Assembly: GCA_036394995.1 (NCBI GenBank)
Contig: DASWED010000029.1
Coordinates: 1 to 38,935, forward strand
Length of the DNA stretch: 38,935 nucleotides
From: DASWED01 sp036394995
GTDB taxonomy: Bacteria; Actinomycetota; UBA4738; JACQTL01
Direction: 5' to 3'
Position numbers and translations under genes: made by a program. Shown here piece by piece: positions 1-6,083 of the stretch (positions are counted from its first letter, which is position 1; each line of letters starts with the position of its first letter). The notes under the pieces are model-generated. The model ran no database searches and was not told the DNA's origin. It saw only the letters and a program-made list of their open reading frames with translations.

Positions 1-1
1 C

Positions 2-115
2 CCGAAAGGCGTGAAGGTGTCCGACGAGGAGCTTGCGTCCCTTCCGCTCGTTCGCCACGAGTTCCACGGGGACTGGAACTACACCGTTCATCCCCGCAAC
101 GTCTCATGCGAATGA
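2..115 (+). CDS. ISAzo13-like transposase, C-terminal fragment
   Basis: Only the last 37 codons lie in the window, reading in from the left edge to a TGA stop. The tail has the pattern KGVKVSDEEL ... FHGDWNYTVHPR, which I recognise from the C-terminus of ISAzo13-family DDE transposases (rolling tail with HG-x-WNY). It is on the plus strand, opposite to almost every other gene here, which fits an insertion. The 5' part and the left IS end are outside the window, so whether the element is intact cannot be judged. The family call rests on this short tail only. Confidence 0.7.
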   Translation, partial: PKGVKVSDEELASLPLVRHEFHGDWNYTVHPRNVSCE

Positions 116-124
116 CAACGTTGT
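115..124. repeat. 10-bp palindrome at transposase stop
   Basis: ACAACGTTGT is a perfect palindrome that starts at the last base of the transposase stop codon. It may belong to the right end of the IS, but I could not pair it with a left end. Confidence 0.35.
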
Positions 125-170
125 AACTTCCCAGGTCCTTACCGGACCCGAAATGTGTCTCAGAGAAGGC

Positions 171-188
171 CCATAACGAACATTATGG
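171..188. repeat. Inverted repeat near presumed IS right end
   Basis: CCATAA and TTATGG are 6-bp arms around a 6-nt spacer. The segment is AT-rich compared with its surroundings and lies between the transposase stop and the 3' end of the next host gene. It could be part of the IS terminus; the exact IS border within 116-237 is unresolved. Confidence 0.35.
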
Positions 189-237
189 TAACTACTGACG
201 TGAGAGGGACCTCCCCCCGGACAGCACGCGCCCTCCC

Positions 238-801
238 TCAGCGCGGTTCGGGGAACGCGAACAGCGCCAGCTGCTCCGCCCTGAACGCGGCCGCGGCGAG
301 ATCCCGTGTGTGGCCCGCCGCGGCCGTCGCCGGTGGGCGGACCCTCCGGCGGGTGACGGCCGGCCGCTGGTCCCGCCATGTCTCGAGCGTCCGGGCGGCC
401 CACCGTTCGGCCTGGACCTCGGATCGCCGGAGGCCCTCGCGGAACTGCCGGGTGTGGAACGCCTCGTGGGCGACCAGCGCGACGAAGCGTTCCCGCCAGT
501 CGGCGACGGTGATCCATGGCGCGGTCACCAGCCCCGGATACCGGTATGTCCTGGGGTACGCCCGGTTCCGGAGGGACCCCGGGACCTTCAGCCGGACCAG
601 GTACCGGGTCTCCGGATGGCTCCTGGGTCGCCGCGGTCTCCCCGAGTAGGCCCGGCCGGTGAACGACTCCCACGAGTTGCGGGCCCGCTCCACGTGGATC
701 TCCACGTCCTCGGCCTCGATCCCGGCGAAAGCCTCGTGGATCAGCCCGGCGAGCTCCCCGTGGCGCCGCTCCTCGATCCCGGGACGGATCACCACCCACA
801 T
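238..801 (-). CDS. Orphan putative zinc metalloprotein with HExxH motif
   Basis: A 187-residue protein of no family I can name. Residues 112-116 are HEAFH, the zincin HExxH signature, followed by E128 and E132 (RSEVQAE), either of which could be the third zinc ligand of a gluzincin-like site. There is no signal peptide or membrane segment; the C-terminal third is Arg/Ala-rich. I chose ATG 801 because TAGGAT lies 10 nt upstream, the leaderless pattern seen at other genes here. An in-frame GTG at 828 would add nine residues. The gene stands alone between an IS remnant and the gcvP operon. Peptidase activity is inferred from the motif only, and the substrate is unknown. Confidence 0.6.
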   Translation of the reverse strand: MWVVIRPGIEERRHGELAGLIHEAFAGIEAEDVEIHVERARNSWESFTGRAYSGRPRRPRSHPETRYLVRLKVPGSLRNRAYPRTYRYPGLVTAPWITVADWRERFVALVAHEAFHTRQFREGLRRSEVQAERWAARTLETWRDQRPAVTRRRVRPPATAAAGHTRDLAAAAFRAEQLALFAFPEPR

Positions 802-811
802 GACGAGCGAG

Positions 812-817
812 ATCCTA
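812..817 (-). promoter_or_regulatory. -10 box for the HExxH gene
   Basis: TAGGAT on the minus strand, 10 nt before ATG 801, with no Shine-Dalgarno between. Predicted to give a leaderless or nearly leaderless transcript. Confidence 0.45.
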
Positions 818-834
818 CCGCGTCCCACCGACAG

Positions 835-854
835 GAATCACATCCGTGTGATTC
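835..854. promoter_or_regulatory. 20-bp perfect palindrome, probable operator
   Basis: GAATCACATCCGTGTGATTC has 8-bp arms around a 4-nt spacer. It is centred about 28 bp upstream of the -10 box of the HExxH gene, so it would cover the -35 region. Its AT-rich arms stand out in this GC-rich DNA. The shape suggests a dimeric repressor site; the regulator is unknown. Confidence 0.55.
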
Positions 855-893
855 GTCTTCCGCCCCACTCGCGAGGACCGCCGGCCCGGACCC

Positions 894-931
894 GCACCGG
901 CCTCTCCCCCGGCGGGGGACCGCCCCGGTGC
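894..931 (-). terminator. Stem-loop just after gcvPB
   Basis: Outer arms GCACCGG/CCGGTGC (894-900, 925-931) enclose an inner TCCCCC-GGC-GGGGGA hairpin (905-919). It begins 2 nt after the gcvPB stop. There is no T-run, so it is a hairpin-only terminator candidate, common in high-GC actinobacteria. Confidence 0.5.
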
Positions 932-932
932 C

Positions 933-2465
933 CTACCAGCGGAGCTCGAGCTTGCGCGCGGCGCGGGCCTCGTCCAGGCGCCCCACCGGCGCCGTCACCG
1001 GGGCGTCGTGGAGCAGATCGGGGTCGGTCTCGGCCTCCCGGGCCACCTGGAGCAGGGCCTCGGCGAACGCGTCGAGAGTCTCGGTCGACTCGGTCTCGGT
1101 GGGCTCGACCATCATGGCCTCCTCCACCACCAGCGGGAAGTACACCGTGGACGGGTGGAAGCCCAGGTCGATGATCCGCTTGGCCACGTCCATGGCCCGG
1201 ATCCCGTGCCGCCGGAGCGGCTTGGCGGTGGCCACGAACTCGTGCATGGGCCGTCCGGAGAAGGCCAGCGGGTACGACCCCTTCACCAGCTGGGCCAGGT
1301 AGTTCGCGTTCAGCACGGCCCGTTCGCTGACGGCCTTCAGCCCGTCCCCCCCGTGCAGGAACACGTAGGCGTAGGCGCGGACCAGCACGCCGAAGTTCCC
1401 GAAGAACCCGTGGATCCGCCCCAGCGAGTCGGGACGGTCGTGGTCAAGACGGAACTCCCCCGTGGCCTCGTCGCGCTCCACCACCGGCGTGGGCAGGAAC
1501 GGGACGAGGTGCTCGGCCACGGCCACCGGCCCCGCCCCCGGCCCTCCCCCACCATGCGGCGTGGCGAACGTCTTGTGCGTGTTCATGTGGACGATGTCGA
1601 ACCCCATGTCGCCCGGGCGGACCCGGCCCATGATCGCGTTGAGGTTGGCCCCGTCGTAGTAGACGAGACCACCCACCTCGTGCACGGCGTCGTCGATGCC
1701 CTCGATCTCCTCCTCGAACAGACCGAGGGTGTTCGGGTTCGTCAGCATCAGCCCCGCGACGTCCTCGTCGACGAGCTTCCCCAGCGCCGAGACGTCGAGC
1801 AGCCCGCGGGCGTCCGAGGGCACCTGCATCACCTCGTACCCGGCCTGCGTCACGCTGGCGGGGTTCGTGCCGTGGGCCGAGTCCGGGATGATGACCTTGC
1901 GGCGGGGGTTCCCGTTCTTCGTGTGGTACGCCCGCATCAGCAGCAGGCCGGTGAGCTCGCCGGCGGCGCCGGCGGGGGGCTGGAACGTGGCCCGGGCCAT
2001 CCCGGTCAGCTCGCACAGGGCCCGCTCCAGCCGCCACATCAGCTCCAGGGCGCCCTGGACCGTGCCCCCGGGCTGGTGCGGGTGCAGCCGCTGGAACCCC
2101 GGGATCGCCGCCACCGTCTCCGCGACCTTCGGGTTGTACTTCATCGAACAGGACCCCAGCGGATAGAACCCGGTGTCCACGCCGTAGTTGGATTGGGACA
2201 GCCGGGTGAAGTGCGAGACCAGGTCCCGTTCGGCGATCTCCGGCAGCCGGGCTGGCTCGGCCCGCAGGGCGTCATCGGGGAGCGCCGCCTCGGGCACGTC
2301 GAGGTCCGGGAGACTCCAGGCTCGCCGCCCCGGGCGCGACGCCTCCAGCAGCGTGCCCTGGCCGGGCGGGCCGCTCCGGCGGACCGGAGCACCCACGGGG
2401 GGCGCGACCACCCCGTCTCCGTCCGGGGACGTGCCGCCCGTGGTCTCCATCTCCTCCACGCTCAC
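933..2465 (-). CDS. gcvPB: Glycine dehydrogenase (decarboxylating) subunit 2
   Basis: This is the PLP-binding half of the split P protein of the glycine cleavage system; it decarboxylates glycine and passes the aminomethyl group to lipoyl-GcvH. With the GTG start at 2465 it has 510 residues, close to the family length. Residues 93-111 include YGVDTGFYPLGSCSMKYNP, typical of GcvPB. K298 in NTHKTFATPHGGG is the expected PLP lysine, and the SAHGTNPAS block is at 196-204. GTG 2465 overlaps the gcvPA stop (GTGA), so the two subunits are translationally coupled; ATG 2450 is an alternative start. The first ~45 residues are Gly/Pro-rich and poorly conserved. No gcvT is in the window; gcvH is about 6 kb away. 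Confidence 0.96.
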   Translation of the reverse strand: MSVEEMETTGGTSPDGDGVVAPPVGAPVRRSGPPGQGTLLEASRPGRRAWSLPDLDVPEAALPDDALRAEPARLPEIAERDLVSHFTRLSQSNYGVDTGFYPLGSCSMKYNPKVAETVAAIPGFQRLHPHQPGGTVQGALELMWRLERALCELTGMARATFQPPAGAAGELTGLLLMRAYHTKNGNPRRKVIIPDSAHGTNPASVTQAGYEVMQVPSDARGLLDVSALGKLVDEDVAGLMLTNPNTLGLFEEEIEGIDDAVHEVGGLVYYDGANLNAIMGRVRPGDMGFDIVHMNTHKTFATPHGGGGPGAGPVAVAEHLVPFLPTPVVERDEATGEFRLDHDRPDSLGRIHGFFGNFGVLVRAYAYVFLHGGDGLKAVSERAVLNANYLAQLVKGSYPLAFSGRPMHEFVATAKPLRRHGIRAMDVAKRIIDLGFHPSTVYFPLVVEEAMMVEPTETESTETLDAFAEALLQVAREAETDPDLLHDAPVTAPVGRLDEARAARKLELRW

Positions 2466-3790
2466 CCGACCAGGACCTCCGCAAGCGCATCGGCGAACGC
2501 GTCGATCTCCGCGCGGGTGCGCCGCTCGGTGACCGCCACCAGGAGGCCGCGTCCCTCCGCGTCCTCCAGCGGCACCCCCGCCAGGAAGCCGCGTTCGACC
2601 ATCTCCGCCACCACGTCGGGGGCCGGGCGGGGCAGCCGGACGGCGAACTCCTTGAAGAAGGGCGTCCCCGGGTGCAGGGGCTCCACTCCGGGGACCTCGG
2701 CCAGCCGGCCGGCCGCGTATCCGGCCTTGGCCGCGCACTGCCGCCCCACCTCCTCCAGGCCGCCGGGTCCCAGCCACCCCAGGTACACGGTGGCCGCCAC
2801 GGCCATCAGGGTCTGGTTCGTGCAGATGTTCGACGTGGCCTTCTCCCGGCGGATGTGCTGCTCGCGTGCCTGCAGCGTCAACACGTAGCCGTTCCGGCCC
2901 TGCACGTCGAGGGTCCGCCCGACGATGCGCCCGGGCATCCGGCGGACGTCCTGCATCCGCGCGGCGATCACCCCCAGGTAGGGCCCGCCGTAGTTGAGGT
3001 GGTTCCCCAGGACCTGCCCCTCCCCCACCGCGACGTCGGCGCCGAGGTCGCCGGGGGGCGCCAGGACGCCGAGCGAGAGTGGATCGAACACCTGGATCGA
3101 CCGCGCCCTCGCCGCGGCCGCCGCGGCGAAGACCTCCCGGGCCGGCTCCAGGACCCCGTGGAAGTTCGGGTGCTGGAGGACCACCGCGGCGACGTCCTCC
3201 CCTACCTCCGGGACCTCGCTCCGCCCGGTCGCCGCGGCGAACCGTTCGATCTCGAGCCCCGCTCCCCTGCCGTACGTCTCCAGCACCTCGACGTACCGCG
3301 GGTCCACCAGCGCGCTCACCAGGACCCGGCGGCGGCGCGTGGCGGCGCGGGCCATGTTCACGGCCTCCACCAGGGAGGTCGGGCCGTCGTACAGGGACGC
3401 GTTCGAGACCTCCAGGGCGGTGAGGTCGCAGATCATCGACTGGTACTCGAACAGCGCCTGGAGCACGCCCTGGGAAAGCTCGGGCTGGTACGGGGTGTAG
3501 GACGTGTACAGCTCCGAGCGGCCCGCGAGGGCCCACACAACCGAGGGCACGTAGTGGTCGTACGCGCCGGCCCCGGCGAAGCACACCAGGTCGTCCGTGT
3601 GGCGGTTCCTCGCGGCCAGCGCCCGGAGGTCCGACACGATCTCCATCTCCGAGACCCCGCCGGGGATGTCCAGGGGGCGGCCCAGCCGGACCTCCACCGG
3701 GATCTGGTCGAACAGCTGGTCCAGCGATTCCAGGCCGCAGGCGTCCAGCATCTGCCGGACGTCGTCGTCGGTGTGGGGAGCGAACCGCAT
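2462..3790 (-). CDS. gcvPA: Glycine dehydrogenase (decarboxylating) subunit 1
   Basis: Partner of GcvPB in the glycine cleavage P protein; 442 residues, the usual GcvPA length. Recognisable blocks include FAGAGAYDHYVP, SYTPYQPELSQGVLQALFEYQ and YGGPYLGV. Split P proteins occur in Rubrobacter-like actinobacteria, Bacillus, Thermus and archaea, whereas Mycobacterium has one fused chain. The start is ATG 3790; a TACACT box 9 nt upstream and no Shine-Dalgarno suggest a leaderless mRNA. It is the first gene of the gcvPA-gcvPB pair. I looked for a glycine riboswitch in 3791-3871 and did not find its conserved core. Confidence 0.96.
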   Translation of the reverse strand: MRFAPHTDDDVRQMLDACGLESLDQLFDQIPVEVRLGRPLDIPGGVSEMEIVSDLRALAARNRHTDDLVCFAGAGAYDHYVPSVVWALAGRSELYTSYTPYQPELSQGVLQALFEYQSMICDLTALEVSNASLYDGPTSLVEAVNMARAATRRRRVLVSALVDPRYVEVLETYGRGAGLEIERFAAATGRSEVPEVGEDVAAVVLQHPNFHGVLEPAREVFAAAAAARARSIQVFDPLSLGVLAPPGDLGADVAVGEGQVLGNHLNYGGPYLGVIAARMQDVRRMPGRIVGRTLDVQGRNGYVLTLQAREQHIRREKATSNICTNQTLMAVAATVYLGWLGPGGLEEVGRQCAAKAGYAAGRLAEVPGVEPLHPGTPFFKEFAVRLPRPAPDVVAEMVERGFLAGVPLEDAEGRGLLVAVTERRTRAEIDAFADALAEVLVG

Positions 3791-3799
3791 GGCGGCGCA

Positions 3800-3805
3800 A
3801 GTGTA
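3800..3805 (-). promoter_or_regulatory. -10 box for gcvPA
   Basis: TACACT on the minus strand, 9 nt before ATG 3790; no clear -35 hexamer. Predicted leader of only a few nt. Confidence 0.4.
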
Positions 3806-3871
3806 ATGGAGGCCCGGGTGATGGCCGGTCGGTGCTCCGCAGTCGGCCCTCTCGGGCGGAGGGGGCGGTCG

Positions 3872-4012
3872 CTACTGCGGGGGCCGGGTTTCGATGCCCC
3901 CCAGCTTCTCGACCGCCCGCCGGATCCCGGCCAGGCTCACCGCGATCCAGAGCACCAGGACGAACGCGACGGTCCCCGTAACGATCGCGACGACGATCGC
4001 GTTGTCGCTCAC
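3872..4012 (-). CDS. Small single-pass membrane protein, 46 aa
   Basis: A short ORF with GTG start at 4012 and TAG stop. It begins VSDNAIVVAIV, followed by one hydrophobic stretch of about 23 residues (roughly 5-28), then RRAVEKLGGIE and a Pro-rich end. The layout is a short N-terminus, one transmembrane helix and a charged cytoplasmic tail. It starts one base after the stop of the upstream PD-(D/E)XK-like gene (TGA-G-GTG), so it is probably translated with it. Function unknown; I recognise no family. Length, position and high-GC third codon positions support a real gene. Confidence 0.6.
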   Translation of the reverse strand: MSDNAIVVAIVTGTVAFVLVLWIAVSLAGIRRAVEKLGGIETRPPQ

Positions 4013-4013
4013 C

Positions 4014-4385
4014 TCAGCCGGCCATGTCCTCGAGGCCGTACTTCCGGACCAGGCTGAGGTAGTCGCGCTGGTAGAAGATCTTGCAGTTGATCTCGGGGTA
4101 CTGCTCGCGGAGGCGGCGGACCTTGCGGTTCTTCTTCGTCACCAGCTTCTGGTTCAGCGTGGTGATCTCGATGAACAGGTCGTACTGGGGCAGGTAGAAG
4201 TCCGGCGTGAACCGCTGGATCACGTTCCCCTCGAGGTCGCGCTCCAGGTCGAACGAACGGGGCTCGTATTCCCATTCGATCTGGTAGAAGTCGAGGAGGC
4301 GTGCGAACTGGCGCTCGCTGGCGTGGGCAAAGGAGACGGCGTCGCTCTTCGGGCCCCGCGAGGCGGCCCTGGAGGTCGTTGTCAC
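4014..4385 (-). CDS. PD-(D/E)XK nuclease-like conserved protein
   Basis: A 123-residue protein starting at GTG 4385, whose GTGA overlaps the stop of the MerR gene. E24, the segment WEYEPRSF (38-45), PDFYLP (61-66) and FIEIT (71-75) follow the order of a PD-(D/E)XK nuclease core (helix Glu, then PD, then ExK). The usual lysine of ExK is Thr75 here, with lysines K80, K84 and K85 shortly after, so activity is uncertain. The C-terminal half is rich in Arg/Lys. Tight coupling to a MerR regulator and to the 46-aa membrane protein suggests a shared unit. The fold call is from motif order; the function is unproven. Confidence 0.5.
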   Translation of the reverse strand: MTTTSRAASRGPKSDAVSFAHASERQFARLLDFYQIEWEYEPRSFDLERDLEGNVIQRFTPDFYLPQYDLFIEITTLNQKLVTKKNRKVRRLREQYPEINCKIFYQRDYLSLVRKYGLEDMAG

Positions 4386-4828
4386 GCGCCTCCCGCGACC
4401 TTGCGCCGGCCGCCTTTGGCCTGCTTCGCGAGTGTCCCCTCGAGGTCCGTCCATACCTTGTCGACGGCGATGGCGAAGACCCCCTGACCCTGCGCCAGCA
4501 GGTCCACCACGGCCTCCGGCGTGGCTGCCTCGTAGATCCGCACGCCGTCCGACATCAAGGTTACCCCGTGCGGCGCTTCCCGCATCTCCTTGAGGTACTC
4601 CACGGCCTTGCGGATCTGCTGCAGGGAGACCCCGGTGTCGAGGAGCTTCTTGATCACGCGGAGCTGCAGGAGGTCCTGGAACGAGTACAGCCGCTGGGTA
4701 CCCGATCCCCCGGCGTCCTGGATGGAGGGTCGGACCAGCTCGGTGCGAGCCCAGTAGTCGAGCTGGCGGTAGCTGATCCCCACCACCCGGCAGACGTCGG
4801 GGACGCGATAACCCTGTTCCTCGACCAT
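4382..4828 (-). CDS. MerR-family transcriptional regulator (Rv1830-like)
   Basis: A 148-residue regulator. The N-terminal winged helix-turn-helix spans about residues 6-75 (YRVPDVCRVVGISYRQLDYW, then RLYSFQDLLQLRVIKKLLDTG), followed by a dimerisation helix and a short C-terminal domain without effector-binding cysteines. ATG 4828 has GGAG 5 nt upstream and a consensus promoter, so I prefer it to the longer frame reaching 4882. Its place next to the bfn-type nuclease and gcvP equals that of Rv1830 in Mycobacterium. A dyad in its own promoter spacer and a palindrome in its leader suggest autoregulation. Confidence 0.88.
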   Translation of the reverse strand: MVEEQGYRVPDVCRVVGISYRQLDYWARTELVRPSIQDAGGSGTQRLYSFQDLLQLRVIKKLLDTGVSLQQIRKAVEYLKEMREAPHGVTLMSDGVRIYEAATPEAVVDLLAQGQGVFAIAVDKVWTDLEGTLAKQAKGGRRKVAGGA

Positions 4829-4836
4829 GACAACTC

Positions 4837-4846
4837 CGTAATTACG
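4837..4846. promoter_or_regulatory. Palindrome in the MerR leader
   Basis: CGTAATTACG is a perfect 10-bp palindrome between the predicted transcription start and ATG 4828, overlapping the start of the ribosome-binding region. Candidate operator. Confidence 0.4.
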
Positions 4847-4858
4847 ACGACGTAGGGA

Positions 4859-4887
4859 ACTGTAGGGGTTGCCCAAACCCATGTCAA
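4859..4887 (-). promoter_or_regulatory. Sigma-70 type promoter of the MerR gene, with spacer dyad
   Basis: On the minus strand TTGACA (4882-4887) and TACAGT (4859-4864) are separated by exactly 17 bp. The spacer holds the inverted repeat GGGTT-TGGGC-AACCC (4866-4880), the position where MerR-type proteins bind. This is the best promoter match in the window. Confidence 0.75.
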
Positions 4888-4925
4888 CGATCCGGGGCTC
4901 GCGCGAATGCCGGAGACCCCGGCTC

Positions 4926-5396
4926 CTACGCGAAGTCCTCGGGCTCGACGTTGTCGAGGAACTCCCGGAACTTCTCGACCTCCTGCTCCTCGTCGTCGCG
5001 GATGACGATGGACGCCTCGGTGAGGACCTCCTCGTTGGCGAAGATCGGGACGTTCACCCGAACCGCGAGGGCGATGGCGTCCGACGGCCGGGAGGACACC
5101 TCGAACCGGTTCCCGTTCTGCTGGAGGTGGATCACCGCGTAGAACGTCCCGTCCTTCAGCTCGGTGATCACGATGCGTTCGACCCGCACCGTGAGCTCCT
5201 CCAGGACGTTCTTCATGAGGTCGTGGGTCATGGGGCGGGCGGTGACGATGCCCTGGAGGGCGAACGCGATGGCCGTGGCCTCCATGGCCCCGATCCAGAT
5301 CGGCAGGAACCGCTCCCCGTCCGATTCCTTCAGCAGCACGATGGGCTGGTTGGTGGGGAGCTCCACCCGCACACCGACCAGGTTCATCTCGATCAT
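4926..5396 (-). CDS. Bifunctional nuclease family protein (DUF151)
   Basis: A 156-residue protein matching the bifunctional nuclease (BFN/DUF151) family. Diagnostic segments are LPIWIGAMEATAIA (31-44), TYP-like RPMTHDL, and SSRPSDAIALAVR (101-113), followed by an acidic C-terminal tail. Family members have reported DNase and RNase activity; the bacterial role is not settled. It corresponds to Rv1829 in position, next to MerR genes. ATG 5396 has GGAGG about 13 nt upstream; ATG 5387 is a possible alternative. A TAGGGT box at 5421-5426, inside the end of hpt, could give it its own transcript. Confidence 0.9.
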   Translation of the reverse strand: MIEMNLVGVRVELPTNQPIVLLKESDGERFLPIWIGAMEATAIAFALQGIVTARPMTHDLMKNVLEELTVRVERIVITELKDGTFYAVIHLQQNGNRFEVSSRPSDAIALAVRVNVPIFANEEVLTEASIVIRDDEEQEVEKFREFLDNVEPEDFA

Positions 5397-5420
5397 CGCC
5401 GCCGACCTGCCTCCGCGCTC

Positions 5421-5426
5421 ACCCTA
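5421..5426 (-). promoter_or_regulatory. -10 box for the bifunctional nuclease gene
   Basis: TAGGGT on the minus strand, just downstream of the hpt stop, with GGAGG following at 5409-5413. Weak evidence: hexamer only. Confidence 0.3.
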
Positions 5427-5429
5427 TCC

Positions 5430-6023
5430 TCATCCCGCCAACCGGGGCGGCTCCCCATGGAGGAACGGAACCAGGGCGTCCGGGTCCTCCTGCAGGGCAC
5501 CCAGGTCGAGCACCTCCAGGATATCCGGGAGGTTCCGGTACCGCTCCTGGAAGTCCAGCCCGTAGCCCACCACGAAGCGGTCCGGGCATTCGAACCCCTG
5601 GTACCGGACCGGGATCACCGGGATCCTCCGGGCCGTCCGGTCGAGCAGGGTGCACACCTCGATCGAGGCGGGGGTGCGTTCGCGGAGGGCGGACAGGAGG
5701 TAGGACAGCGTGAGCCCCGTGTCCACGATGTCCTCCACCACGATCACGTCCTCGCCCCCGATGGGCTGGTCGAGGTCCTTCATGATCCGCACCACGCCGG
5801 AGGACTCGCTGGCCTCGGCATACGCGGAGATCGACATGAAGTCCACCCGGACCGGCAGCGGGATCTGCCGGATGAGGTCGCACAGGAACACGGTGCCGCC
5901 CTTCAGCACGGAGATGAGGACGGGCGAGCGGCCGGCGTAGTCGCCGGCGATCTGGCGTCCCAGCTGTCGAACCCGGCGGCGGATGTCCGATGCGCTGAAC
6001 AGGATCTTGGCCACGTCGGACAT
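5430..6023 (-). CDS. hpt: Hypoxanthine phosphoribosyltransferase
   Basis: Purine salvage enzyme that converts hypoxanthine or guanine plus PRPP to IMP or GMP in the cytosol. The 197 residues carry the type I PRTase hallmarks: LISVLKGGTVF near the N-terminus, the PRPP loop VVEDIVDTGLTL (about 94-105), and the C-terminal YGLDFQERYRNLP segment typical of HPRT. ATG 6023 has TAGACT 8 nt upstream and no Shine-Dalgarno, suggesting leaderless translation. In many actinobacteria hpt is next to tilS and ftsH; here it has been inserted into the garA/MerR/bfn cluster. Confidence 0.95.
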   Translation of the reverse strand: MSDVAKILFSASDIRRRVRQLGRQIAGDYAGRSPVLISVLKGGTVFLCDLIRQIPLPVRVDFMSISAYAEASESSGVVRIMKDLDQPIGGEDVIVVEDIVDTGLTLSYLLSALRERTPASIEVCTLLDRTARRIPVIPVRYQGFECPDRFVVGYGLDFQERYRNLPDILEVLDLGALQEDPDALVPFLHGEPPRLAG

Positions 6024-6031
6024 CGGGGCGC

Positions 6032-6037
6032 AGTCTA
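6032..6037 (-). promoter_or_regulatory. -10 box for hpt
   Basis: TAGACT on the minus strand, 8 nt before ATG 6023; leaderless pattern. Confidence 0.45.
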
Positions 6038-6083
6038 CCGTCTGGTCCGCGGGTTCCTGCCCGAACGGGGTACCGGGCCCCGG

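Noticed and set aside
155..649. Plus-strand frame opposite the HExxH gene
   Set aside because: Low-complexity Arg/Ser-rich translation without motifs; the minus strand has the HExxH motif and a plausible promoter.
836..853. CRP binding site
   Set aside because: The half-sites are in the reverse order (TCACA before TGTGA) with a 4-nt spacer, unlike TGTGA-N6-TCACA.
3791..3871. Glycine riboswitch upstream of gcvPA
   Set aside because: The conserved tandem aptamer cores are not visible, the region is only about 80 bp, and the predicted mRNA is nearly leaderless.
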